Shown here piece by piece: positions 1 through 9,568 of a DNA stretch of 64,000 nt. The notes beneath the pieces are model-generated. The model ran no database searches. It was not told the DNA's origin and was given only the letters and a program-made list of their open reading frames with translations. The stretch covers positions 62,001 to 126,000 of the forward strand of contig JACKDN010000013.1 in assembly GCA_020633465.1 (NCBI GenBank), in the 5' to 3' direction. Origin of the DNA: Myxococcales bacterium. Lineage in GTDB: Bacteria; Myxococcota_A; Bradymonadia; UBA7976; UBA1532. Position 1 is the stretch's first letter. Every line of letters starts with the position of its first letter. The position numbers and the translations under genes were made by a program.

Positions 1-354
1 GGCGACACCCGGGTGCTGCTGCTCGACGGGCACCTGCTCGAGGTCGACGGGGCGGTGGCCGCGGTGCGCCGCGTGCCGCAGGCGGGTGAGTTCCGCAGCA
101 ACGTCCACACGGGCGCCGACGTCGCCCCGGCGCCCCTGCGCCCCATCATGCGCGAGGCCGCGGACGCCCTCGGCGATCGACTGCGCGAGGACGGGCTCTG
201 GCTGGTCGGCATGGATCTCATCGGTGACCGCCTCGTCGAGCTGAACGTGTTCAGCACCGGCGGGCTGCGCGACGCCGAACGCTTCACGGGCGTCGACTTC
301 TCGGCGCACATCATCGAGAACCTCGAGCGGCGCCACGTCCAGGGAAGGTCCTGA
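1..354 (+). CDS. C-terminal part of a glutathione synthetase-like ATP-grasp protein (cut by window edge)
   Basis: The reading frame is open from base 1 and ends at TGA 352-354, so only about 117 C-terminal residues are visible. They match the end of prokaryotic GshB-type ATP-grasp ligases: GDTRVLLLDG, a GEFRSNVHTGA segment like the GEtRgNlaaGG loop, LVGMDLIGDRL, and ELNVFSTGG in place of the metal-binding EINVTSP. GshB joins gamma-glutamylcysteine and glycine using ATP in the cytoplasm. The true substrate here cannot be told from the fragment. The next gene starts 2 bp downstream and is probably also an ATP-grasp protein, so the two likely form an operon. An in-frame GTG at 13 lies inside the conserved domain and is not a start. 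Confidence 0.75.
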   Translation, partial: GDTRVLLLDGHLLEVDGAVAAVRRVPQAGEFRSNVHTGADVAPAPLRPIMREAADALGDRLREDGLWLVGMDLIGDRLVELNVFSTGGLRDAERFTGVDFSAHIIENLERRHVQGRS

Positions 355-356
355 TC

Positions 357-1796
<1,440 letters not shown>

Positions 1797-1826
1797 CGTG
1801 GGCGGGCGCGGCGGTGGCCGCAGAGG

Positions 1827-3329
1827 TCAGAAGCGCGCGTAGATGAACGCGCCGCCGGCCGGCGGCAGGAAGACCACGAGGAACACCACCACCAGCCCGT
1901 ACACCAGCCCGCGGGCCGGGGCCGGCAGTCGGAAGAAGGTGGCGCCCAGCCGCCGGAAGGGCTCGAACGCCAGCAGGTGCTCGGCGCCCAAAAAGAGGGC
2001 GCAGCAGGCCAGGCCGAAGTAGGTGGTGAGGCCGGGCACCTCGACCAGCGCCTGCCCCGCGCTGCTGACCAGGCCCGTCGTGAACACCACCAGCGGCTCC
2101 CAGCCGGGCACGCGGAAGGGCAGCAGCGTCAGGACGAAGAAGATCTGCGTGAGGGCCCAGGCCGCGACGGCGTAGCTGCGCGTCTTCCGCCGCTTCACCC
2201 AGACGCGGTCCTTGCGGCACAGCCCGCGGTAGAAGACGTCCCAGCGGCGGTTGATCACCAGCCCGACGCCGTGCAGCACGCCCCAGATGACGAAGCCCCA
2301 GGCCGCGCCGTGCCACAGACCCGAGGCCAGGAACACCAGCATCAGCCCGACGTCGAGGCGCCCCCGAAACCAGCCGCGGCTGGTGGTGAGCAGGTTGTAG
2401 ATGTAGTCGAACAGCCATTGGTTGAGGGTGATGTGCCACCGCCGCCAGAACTCGAAGAGGCTGCGGCTGAGGAACGGGCGGTCGAAGTTGACCGGCAGCG
2501 CCACGCCGAAGAAGGCGGCGCAGCCGATGGCCATCTCGCTGTAGCCGGCGAAGTCGCAGTACACCTGCCCCGCGAAGCCGAGAAGCGCGGCCCAGTGCGC
2601 GAGCACCGAGTACTGTTCGGGCTGGGCGAAGATCGGGTTGACCAGGTTCAACGCGAGCACGTCCGAGACGTAGGCCTTGCGCACGTAGCCGACGAGGAAC
2701 AGCAGCGCGGCGGCCCGCAGCGCCGCCGGCGTCACGCTGCGCGGCTTCTCGTACTGGGGCAGCAGATCGCGGCCGCGCACGATCGGGCCGGCGACGATCT
2801 GCGGGAAGAACGCGACGAAGGTCGCGAACGTCAGCAGGTTCCGGCACGCCTTGGCCCGCCCGAGGTAGACGTCGAAGACATAACCCAGCTTGATCAGCGT
2901 GTAGTACGAGATGCCCACGGGCAGGGCGAGCTCGAGCACCGGCAGGGCCGACGCCAGTCCGAACAGACCGAGCAGCTCGTTGAGCGCCGTCGCGAAGAAG
3001 CCGACGTACTTGAACCAGCACAAGAGGCCCAGGTTCCACACCAGGCTGGCGGCCAGCGCGACGCGGACGCGCCGCCGCGCGCTGCGCACCGCGGGGGTGT
3101 CCTCGCTGCGGTTCGCGGGGCGGTGGGTGTCGATGTACCGGGCGAGCGCGTAATCCACCAGCGTCGAGGCCACCAGCAGCGGCAGCAGCGTCAGGCTCCA
3201 CGTGGCGTAGAACAGATAGCTCGCGCCCAGCAGGAACAGGTTCTGCGCGGCCGCGCGCCGCGGCACGCACCAGAAGGTCAGCAGGACCAGCGGCAGGAAG
3301 AAGGCGAACTCGATGTCGCTGAAGCTCAT
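1827..3329 (-). CDS. MBOAT-family membrane O-acyltransferase (AlgI-like)
   Basis: About 500 residues, mostly hydrophobic, with the features of the AlgI/PatA/DltB type of membrane-bound O-acyltransferases: FFPQIVAGPIVRG near residue 185, a middle FEFWRRWHITLNQWLFDYI block carrying the conserved WRRWH-type segment, and ASGLWHGAAWGFVIWGVLHG holding the catalytic histidine. Family members move an acyl (usually acetyl) group across the inner membrane for polysaccharide modification. The start chosen is ATG 3329, which overlaps the stop of the upstream SGNH gene (ATGA). A longer frame to 3377 reads back into that gene. The overlap and the shared job make it the partner of that SGNH protein, as AlgI is of AlgJ/AlgX. 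Confidence 0.9.
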   Translation of the reverse strand: MSFSDIEFAFFLPLVLLTFWCVPRRAAAQNLFLLGASYLFYATWSLTLLPLLVASTLVDYALARYIDTHRPANRSEDTPAVRSARRRVRVALAASLVWNLGLLCWFKYVGFFATALNELLGLFGLASALPVLELALPVGISYYTLIKLGYVFDVYLGRAKACRNLLTFATFVAFFPQIVAGPIVRGRDLLPQYEKPRSVTPAALRAAALLFLVGYVRKAYVSDVLALNLVNPIFAQPEQYSVLAHWAALLGFAGQVYCDFAGYSEMAIGCAAFFGVALPVNFDRPFLSRSLFEFWRRWHITLNQWLFDYIYNLLTTSRGWFRGRLDVGLMLVFLASGLWHGAAWGFVIWGVLHGVGLVINRRWDVFYRGLCRKDRVWVKRRKTRSYAVAAWALTQIFFVLTLLPFRVPGWEPLVVFTTGLVSSAGQALVEVPGLTTYFGLACCALFLGAEHLLAFEPFRRLGATFFRLPAPARGLVYGLVVVFLVVFLPPAGGAFIYARF

Positions 3330-4348
3330 CGGGCGCCCTCGGCGTGCAGGATGCGCAGGGGGCCGCCGAGGGCCCACTCGGCGAAGCGCTCGTTGCCCGC
3401 CGGCGTGACGTGGTCACAGTCCAGCTCGAAGTCGTCGCGCTCGAGCGGGCCGCCGAGGGTCATGTCCACCACCTGAAAGCCCTCCGTCGCGGCCCGCTGC
3501 TTCACCCACTCGGCGTAGCGGGCGAGCGTGGTCGCCTGCGCCTTCGGCGTGATGGTGGCGGGCAGCAGCGGGAACAGCACGACCGTCAACTCGAGCCCCT
3601 GCGCCTGCGTGTAGTCGACGATCGCGTCGAAGGCGGCCCGCCCGGCGGGATCCCAGCAGACGTCGTATTCGACGCCCTCGATCTCGTCGCGGCGCACGGC
3701 GATGCGGTGTTCGAAGCGGGCGTCGCGATCGGGCGGTTGCAGGGCCTCGCGCAGCGCGGTCGGCAGCTCGCCGCGCTCGCGCGCCAGCAGCGAGAAGCCG
3801 AAGATCTGCTTGAAGCGGGCCTGCACGAAGTTGCGATTCAGCGGGTCCATCCCGTCGCGCAGCACGTCGGCGGCGTAGTGGTCGAAGGTCCACGAGCGCG
3901 CGGGCAGGTTGCCCTCGAAGTGGGCGTACTCCGCGGGGCACATGTCCCAGTAGGTGGTCACCAGCACGAGCCGCTCGAGGCGGTCGCGCACCTTGGCGCC
4001 GGCGGGCGTCCGCGCCTCGATCAGCGGGCTCAGCCGGTGCTGGAGGATCCAGTCGAAGACCTGGAAGGTGCCGCCCTCGGCCGGCACGACGACGGCCCGG
4101 CCGGGCTCGAGGCGGTCGACCACCGCGTAGAAGCTGCGCGCGTGGCTCGAGCCCAGGATCAGCAGCTCGGGGTTGCCGGCTTCGAGATCCGCCACGCCGT
4201 CTGCCACCTCGGGGATGGGCGGCTCGTCGGGCACGACGCGGCGCACGGCCAGCTCGGCCGCCACGACGACCGCGAGCGCGACCGCCACGAGCGTCGCGAT
4301 CTCGCGCCAGCCTCGGGGGTCCTCCGGCGGTGTCTGTTCCTCGGCCAC
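3326..4348 (-). CDS. Membrane-anchored SGNH/AlgJ-like acetyltransferase partner
   Basis: One N-terminal membrane segment (IATLVAVALAVVVAAELAV) is followed by an extracytoplasmic SGNH-type domain: LILGSSHARSF as block I (second Ser in nucleophile position) and DCDHVTPAGN as the DxxH block near the C terminus. Both ends of the catalytic triad are therefore present. In AlgI-based systems such a protein receives the acyl group from the MBOAT protein and places it on a polysaccharide in the periplasm. The chosen GTG at 4348 has AGGAG 7 bases upstream; an in-frame GTG at 4381 lacks one. The stop overlaps the MBOAT start by 4 bp. The DUF1574/AlgX relationship is judged by motif only. Confidence 0.75.
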   Translation of the reverse strand: MAEEQTPPEDPRGWREIATLVAVALAVVVAAELAVRRVVPDEPPIPEVADGVADLEAGNPELLILGSSHARSFYAVVDRLEPGRAVVVPAEGGTFQVFDWILQHRLSPLIEARTPAGAKVRDRLERLVLVTTYWDMCPAEYAHFEGNLPARSWTFDHYAADVLRDGMDPLNRNFVQARFKQIFGFSLLARERGELPTALREALQPPDRDARFEHRIAVRRDEIEGVEYDVCWDPAGRAAFDAIVDYTQAQGLELTVVLFPLLPATITPKAQATTLARYAEWVKQRAATEGFQVVDMTLGGPLERDDFELDCDHVTPAGNERFAEWALGGPLRILHAEGAR

Positions 4349-4482
4349 GGCTGCGCTCCTGAACGGCGGGCACTGTGTCACAGGCCCGCGGGTCGAACAA
4401 CCAGGCCGCGGGGCCTTCGGGATCCGTCGGCGCGGTCCGGCCGGTGGTTTACTTCCCGGGTGTTCGCGCTCACGATGTTCGC

Positions 4483-6765
4483 ATGGTGAAGAAGGACGAC
4501 CGCGAGCTCCTCTGGCTCGATCTGCTCAAGGGCTTCGCCATCGCGTGGATCGTGCTGAACCACGCGACCGAGGCGGTGCTGGGCGGCCCGCTCTTCGGCA
4601 ACCCCACCGCCGACTGGCCGCCCTTGGATGCGCGGATCGCGCAGGCAGCGCCGATGGGCGGCGAGGGCGTCGCCGCCTGGATCTTCGACGCCCTCCGCTA
4701 CGCCGGCTGGCTGGGTGATCACGGCGTCCAGCTGTTCGTGATCGCCAGCGGGTTCGGGCTGGCTTGGAGCCTCGCGCAGCGCGGCCAGCAGACGGTGGGA
4801 TCGTGGCGCGCCTTCTTCTGGCGTCGTGCCGTGCGTCTGTTCCCGCTCTGGTGGGGCGCCCACGTCGCGTTCATCGGGCTGCGGGTGGTGACCGGCACGG
4901 GCACCATGCCCACCGAGCCGGCCTTCTGGCTCAGCGCGCTGGGCATCCGCTTCCTGCCGTCGACCTACTACTACGGCAGCCCGGCGTGGTGGTACATCGG
5001 CCTGCAGCTGCAGCTCTACCTGGTCTTCCCGCTGTTGTGGTCGCTGCGTCGGCGCCTGGGCGCGGGCGGCATGTTGGCGGCCGCGTGCGCCGTCGGCTTC
5101 GGCGCGCGCGCCCTGGGCTGGGTGTTCCTCGAGGGCTACATCGATCCGTGGATGCGCGGCGCCATCGCCATCACCCGCGTGCCCGAGTTCGCCTTCGGCG
5201 TGGCGCTGGCCACCACGCTGCACGCCGATCCCGCGCGCACCCGGCAGCGGCTGCGCGCGCCCGGCACGCTGGTGGCGGCGGGGGTGCTGTACGCGCTGGG
5301 CGTCGCCGCTGGCTTCACGCGCGGCGGCATGGTGGTCCACACCTTCCTGACCGGCGTCGCCCTGATGCCGCTCTCGTACCGGCTGTTCACGGGGGTGGGC
5401 GCGCGCCTGGGCTTCGTGACGTCCGGTCTGCGGTGGGCGGGGCGGCACTCGTACGGCATCTTCCTCGTCCACCACCCGGCCTGCCTGTTGGTGCTGGCCC
5501 CCGGTCTGGGGCTGATCGGATTCGTGACCCTGGGCGCCGTGGCGGGGGTCGCGACGGTGGTCGGCACCGTGCTGCTGGAGCGCGCGGTCGCCTGGGTGCA
5601 GCGCTGGCTGGTCGACACCCGCGCCCGGCGAGGCTGGGTGGCCACGCTGGTGCGGGCCGGCGCGCTCGCCGGCGGAGGCGGCGCGCTGCTGGTGCTGTGC
5701 GTCGGCGTCGCCGAGTGGGCCGTGCGCCGCTACGACCCGCAAGAGGTGATGGGCTGGGGTGAGCGGCCCTCGCTGGTCGCGGACGAGGCCGTCGGGTGGA
5801 AGCTGCGCCCGGGCCAGACGACGCGGCTGCGGTGGGAGAGCTACGACTACGAGGTGCAGGCCAACAGCCTCGGCTTCCCCGGCCCCGCGCCGGCGTCCGA
5901 CCGGACGCTCGGCGGGGTGCGGGTGATGGTGCTCGGTGACGCTTTCACCAGCGCCGAGGGCGTGGACACCGCGCGCGCCTGGCCCCGCCTGCTGCAGCCC
6001 GCGCTGGCGCAGGCCCTGGGGCGACCCGTCGAGGTGCTGAACTTCGCGATCACCGGCCACGGGCCCAACCAGTACGCCGCGGTGGCCGAGACCTTCGTCC
6101 CGTCGCTGCGCCCGGACGTGGTGGTGGTCGCCTTCTTCGCGAACGACTTCGAGGACACCGAGATCCCGCTGGCCGACTTCCGGGCCGCCATCGGCTTCGA
6201 CCGCCCCGATCCCACCGCGGGGGCGCGGCGCTTCCTGCCTCTGCACCTGAAGGCCTGGCTGAAGAGCCGGGTCGTCGAGGCCGCGCGGGCGCGGCTGAAG
6301 GGTCGGCTGACCGCGCGCGAGCGCTTCTACTCGGGGGCCGCGTGGCTGGACGCGGACGCCAGCTTCTATGGCGCCGAGAATCGGGCCGCGGTGCGTCGGC
6401 AGCTCGAGCGGGTGGATCGCGCGGCCGAGGCGGTGGGGGCCGAGGTGGTGATCGTCTCGATCCCCGCGCCGCTGCAGGTGTGCGCCGTCGAGGCGCTGCC
6501 GTACCTGCCCGCCGGCTTCGAGGTGAGCGGCCTCGACGTCGATGCGCCTCAACGCAACCTCGCGCGGGTGATGGACGGGCTCGGGTGGCCCCTCCTCGAC
6601 CTGCGCGTGCCGCTCGGCGCCGCCGAGGCGTGCCCCTATCAGCCGGCCAACCTGCACTTCACCGAGGCGACGCACGCCGCCGTCGCCCGGTGGGTCGCCG
6701 CGCACTGGCCGCGCTCGGCGGGCGCGCGCACGCGCCAGGTCGGGGGCCCGGCCGAAGGCCGCTGA
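4483..6765 (+). CDS. Acyltransferase-3 family membrane protein with degenerate C-terminal SGNH domain
   Basis: Residues about 1-400 are the acyltransferase-3 (OafA/OatA-type) membrane domain, starting LLWLDLLKGFAIAWIVLNH with the conserved early histidine and having about ten membrane segments. The C-terminal part is an SGNH-hydrolase-like extracytoplasmic domain. Block I reads MVLGDAFT, so the nucleophile Ser of GDSFT is Ala. The last block reads PANLHFTEATH, so the Asp of DxxH is Ala, while the His remains. Such fusions normally O-acetylate surface polysaccharides. ATG 4483 is chosen because the sequence before it is not membrane-domain like; it lacks a clear Shine-Dalgarno site. It is transcribed divergently from the MBOAT/SGNH pair, so two acylation systems share the 134-bp gap. 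Confidence 0.88.
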   Translation: MVKKDDRELLWLDLLKGFAIAWIVLNHATEAVLGGPLFGNPTADWPPLDARIAQAAPMGGEGVAAWIFDALRYAGWLGDHGVQLFVIASGFGLAWSLAQRGQQTVGSWRAFFWRRAVRLFPLWWGAHVAFIGLRVVTGTGTMPTEPAFWLSALGIRFLPSTYYYGSPAWWYIGLQLQLYLVFPLLWSLRRRLGAGGMLAAACAVGFGARALGWVFLEGYIDPWMRGAIAITRVPEFAFGVALATTLHADPARTRQRLRAPGTLVAAGVLYALGVAAGFTRGGMVVHTFLTGVALMPLSYRLFTGVGARLGFVTSGLRWAGRHSYGIFLVHHPACLLVLAPGLGLIGFVTLGAVAGVATVVGTVLLERAVAWVQRWLVDTRARRGWVATLVRAGALAGGGGALLVLCVGVAEWAVRRYDPQEVMGWGERPSLVADEAVGWKLRPGQTTRLRWESYDYEVQANSLGFPGPAPASDRTLGGVRVMVLGDAFTSAEGVDTARAWPRLLQPALAQALGRPVEVLNFAITGHGPNQYAAVAETFVPSLRPDVVVVAFFANDFEDTEIPLADFRAAIGFDRPDPTAGARRFLPLHLKAWLKSRVVEAARARLKGRLTARERFYSGAAWLDADASFYGAENRAAVRRQLERVDRAAEAVGAEVVIVSIPAPLQVCAVEALPYLPAGFEVSGLDVDAPQRNLARVMDGLGWPLLDLRVPLGAAEACPYQPANLHFTEATHAAVARWVAAHWPRSAGARTRQVGGPAEGR

Positions 6766-6873
6766 GCCGCGAGAGCTGGTCCTCCGCGCACCGCCGGCGT
6801 GACGCGCGCGACTCGAGCCCCTATCGTGCTCCGGCCGTCTGCGACGATGGGCGGCCGGACGGGAGGCGGGTCG

Positions 6874-8292
6874 ATGAGGTGGTGTGGCATTCGGCTGGCG
6901 ATCGCGACCGCGGTCGCGCTGGTGGGCGGCGTCGCGTTCGCGGCGCCCTCGCTCGAGGTCAAGAGCGACGGTGGCGACCTGCTGCTGGTGGTGAGCGGCG
7001 GATCCGCGATCGACCCCGGGCGGGTGCGCACGTCCTGGCGCAACGAGCTCGCCAAGATCACGGTGCCCGGGGTGCGGCTGAAGAAGCAGACGCTCGAGGA
7101 TCTGCCCGCGTGGGTCGCGGCCGCCAAGGTGTTCCCCGACGCCAAGGCGAACATGAGCTACCTGCGCGTGCGCCTCGCCGAGGCGCCTTCGGCCGAGGCG
7201 CGTGAGCGGCTGCGCGGCGAGGCGGCGGCCGACGGCGTGATCATTCGCGTTCCAGGCCCGGCGGGCGCGGCGTCGCCCGCCGTCGCCGTGGCGCCCGCGG
7301 TGGCCCCGGCGCCGGCCGTGGTGCCCGCGCCGGTCGCGCCGCCGGCGCCGGTCGCGTCGCCGGCGCCCGCCGAGCCCGTCGCGAAGGCCCCCGCGCCGCC
7401 GCCCGCCGCGGCGGCGCCGCCGTCTCCGGCCGGCAACACCGTCAAGGTGAGCGTGCCGACGGTGGGCGGCAGCGTGCGCGAAGAGGTCGGCGCGTTGGCC
7501 ACCGCCCTCTACGACGCGATCGAGAAGCGGCCCGGTCTGCACCGGGTGGCGGTGATGCCGTTCCAGCCGCTCGACCCCGAGAGCGCCGATCTGCACCTCG
7601 GCGAGATCACCGCCGAGCTGATGCGTACGCGCACCGAGGGTCGGCCGCGCTTGCTGCAGGTCGAGCGGGCGCGGCTCGATGACGTCGTCGGCGAGCTGAA
7701 GCGCTCGGACCGAGGCGAGCTGTCGCCCGACTCGGCGGCGTCGGTCGGCAAGCTGCTCGGCGCGTCCGAGGTGGTCGTCGGCTCGGTGGCGCAGGCGGGG
7801 GCCGAGTTCGTCCTGACGGCCCGCGCGGTCGACGCCGAGACGGGGCAGGTCATCGCGGCGGCGGAACAGACGCTGCCCAAGGCCGACACCATCGAGCTCA
7901 GCCAGGATCTGCTCGAGGTCAAGTCGAAGTGGGGCGCGGCGGCGCGCTCGGCGGTGCTGCCCGGCTGGGGCCAGGTGTACAACGGCGACACCGGGCGCGG
8001 CATCGTCTACGGCGCCGTCTTCGCCGCCGTCGCCGCGGGGGCGGTCGCCTCGGCGGTGCTCGGCGCCAACGCCGAAGACAGCTACAACGAGAACACCCCC
8101 GACACCGTCGACGATCGTTCGACCGCCAACGACCACTATCAGCGGGCCAACTGGCTGCTCGTGGGCATGGGGGCGGTGTGGGCCATCAACATCGTCGACG
8201 CCTACCTCACCGGCACCAACGCCGAGCTGGTGAAGGTGAGCGGCTCGGCGGGCGTCGGCGGCGCCCAGCTGGGGCTGGGCTTCACCTTCTGA
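6874..8292 (+). CDS. Exported CsgG/FlgO-like domain protein with C-terminal membrane segments
   Basis: A signal peptide (IRLAIATAVALVGGVAFAAP) is followed by a short N-terminal domain, a Pro/Ala/Val-rich linker (genome about 7255-7440) and a CsgG/TolB-N-like region: VAVMPFQPLDPE, LLQVERARLDDVVGELKRS, GKLLGASEVVVGSVAQ. The end has SAVLPGWGQVYNGDTGRGIVY and two hydrophobic stretches, the PGWGQ-type segment of DUF5683-like proteins. The role is probably structural in the envelope. ATG 6874 follows GGGAGGCGGG at 6861-6870; an earlier in-frame start at 6799 precedes non-conserved sequence. It converges on a second CsgG-like gene 28 bp away. Confidence 0.7.
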   Translation: MRWCGIRLAIATAVALVGGVAFAAPSLEVKSDGGDLLLVVSGGSAIDPGRVRTSWRNELAKITVPGVRLKKQTLEDLPAWVAAAKVFPDAKANMSYLRVRLAEAPSAEARERLRGEAAADGVIIRVPGPAGAASPAVAVAPAVAPAPAVVPAPVAPPAPVASPAPAEPVAKAPAPPPAAAAPPSPAGNTVKVSVPTVGGSVREEVGALATALYDAIEKRPGLHRVAVMPFQPLDPESADLHLGEITAELMRTRTEGRPRLLQVERARLDDVVGELKRSDRGELSPDSAASVGKLLGASEVVVGSVAQAGAEFVLTARAVDAETGQVIAAAEQTLPKADTIELSQDLLEVKSKWGAAARSAVLPGWGQVYNGDTGRGIVYGAVFAAVAAGAVASAVLGANAEDSYNENTPDTVDDRSTANDHYQRANWLLVGMGAVWAINIVDAYLTGTNAELVKVSGSAGVGGAQLGLGFTF

Positions 8293-8320
8293 TCGATGGC
8301 CCGGGCGCGCGAGCGGGTGA

Positions 8321-9352
8321 TCAGGGGGTCGCGTCCTCGGCGGGCAGCCGCACCCGGTCGCCGGTCTTCGGCAGCTCGCCCTCGACCAGCTTGCCGATCG
8401 CCATCTTGGGCTGCACCGACACCACCTCGACGGCGCCGCCGGGCGTCTCGTCGTAGCCCATCACGGCCCCATCGGGGCCGGTGATGGCGTCCCCGCGGTG
8501 CACCACCACGAACCGATCACCCGGCTTGACCCCCAGCTCGGCGCCGGCGTCGATGAACACCTTGTCGGGTGCCTTGGCGTTCAGCACGCCGGCCTCCCAG
8601 GGGATGGTCACCAGCTTCGCGGTCAGCGCGGCCAGCGCAGCCTCACCGGCGCGCCGGGTGGCGGTGCCGAGGGGCGTGCGCGACCACGCGCCCGAGCCCA
8701 GCTTCACGTCCTGGTAGCCGAGGCTGAGGCCCGCCTCGTCGGTGCGCACCTCGGACTCGCCGTTGGCGGCCGCGAGCACCTTGCCGGTCTCCTGGTCGAC
8801 GAGGCGGATCTCGACGCCGACCACCGCGCGGTCCTGGTGGTACTTCATGCCGCCCAGCCAACCCACCTCGAGGCCGGCGTCCCCCCCGGCCACGTCGGGC
8901 TCGAACTGCGTCAACGAGCCGACGAGCACCGCCTGCGCGCCGACGAACTTGCCGATGTCGGCGGTGGTCTTCTGGTCGAAGAAGCGCGCCGTGTCGGACT
9001 CCTTCTCGGTCTGCAGGTTGCCGATGACGCGGTCGAGCTGGGCCCGCTCGACGACCGTGACCCGGCCCGTCTGGACCAGGCCGGTGGTGACCTGCTCGGT
9101 GATCAGAGGGCCCACGGGCGGCCAGCCCTTCTTGTCCATCAGACCGCGGGCGGCTTCGAGCTCTTGGAAAGGCCCGATGGCCACGCGCAGCTTCGGGCGG
9201 TTCACGGCGGTCTCGAGGCGGCTGCGCGCCGTCTCGGCCGCGGCGGCCGGGGGCGTCGGGGTCCCCGTGGGCGGGGCGGGCGGCGACGACCCGCAGCCCG
9301 TGGCGAGCGCGCCGCCGAGGAGGGCGCAGTGGAGGGCGCGGTTCAGCTTCAT
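8321..9352 (-). CDS. CsgG/FlgO-like lipoprotein
   Basis: The N terminus has a lipobox (LATGC, Cys at about residue 19). A CsgG-type domain follows: LRVAIGPFQELEAARG, VTTGLVQTGRVTVVERAQLD, IGKFVGAQAVLVGSLTQFEPD, and VEIRLVDQETGKVLAAANG. The last 70 residues (VFIDAGAELGVKPGDRFVVV onward) resemble the small C-terminal beta domain of FlgT-like proteins. CsgG forms the curli secretion pore; here only the fold is claimed. ATG 9352 begins the signal peptide; the frame upstream to 9412 has no signal-like sequence. The gene lies tail to tail with another CsgG-domain gene. The 216 bp before the next minus-strand gene hold no ORF I support. Confidence 0.75.
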   Translation of the reverse strand: MKLNRALHCALLGGALATGCGSSPPAPPTGTPTPPAAAAETARSRLETAVNRPKLRVAIGPFQELEAARGLMDKKGWPPVGPLITEQVTTGLVQTGRVTVVERAQLDRVIGNLQTEKESDTARFFDQKTTADIGKFVGAQAVLVGSLTQFEPDVAGGDAGLEVGWLGGMKYHQDRAVVGVEIRLVDQETGKVLAAANGESEVRTDEAGLSLGYQDVKLGSGAWSRTPLGTATRRAGEAALAALTAKLVTIPWEAGVLNAKAPDKVFIDAGAELGVKPGDRFVVVHRGDAITGPDGAVMGYDETPGGAVEVVSVQPKMAIGKLVEGELPKTGDRVRLPAEDATP

Positions 9353-9568
9353 GGCTCCGGCTCCGTGGTTGATCGCGGTCGACACCTTAGCCGCTCGGCG
9401 GCCGCCCTGCACCCGCTTCGCCGCTCGTTCTGACCCGGTCGGCGGCGCCCGAGAGGAGCCGCCGTGTCCGAGTGTGTCAGTTCGGGCGGCGCCGCCTCGG
9501 GCGGCGCGGTGGGGCGTTTCGCTGCGACGCCGGCCGGGCGACCGAGGCGTGACGCCGCAGGCCGACCG

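Noticed and set aside
4378..8136. Minus-strand open frame of 1252 codons
   Set aside because: It is antisense to the acyltransferase-3 and CsgG-like genes, His/Arg/Gln-rich and without recognisable motifs.
9485..9496. Palindrome GGCGGCGCCGCC as terminator
   Set aside because: It is a perfect 12-bp palindrome without loop space or a following T run, in a region where such GC palindromes arise by composition.
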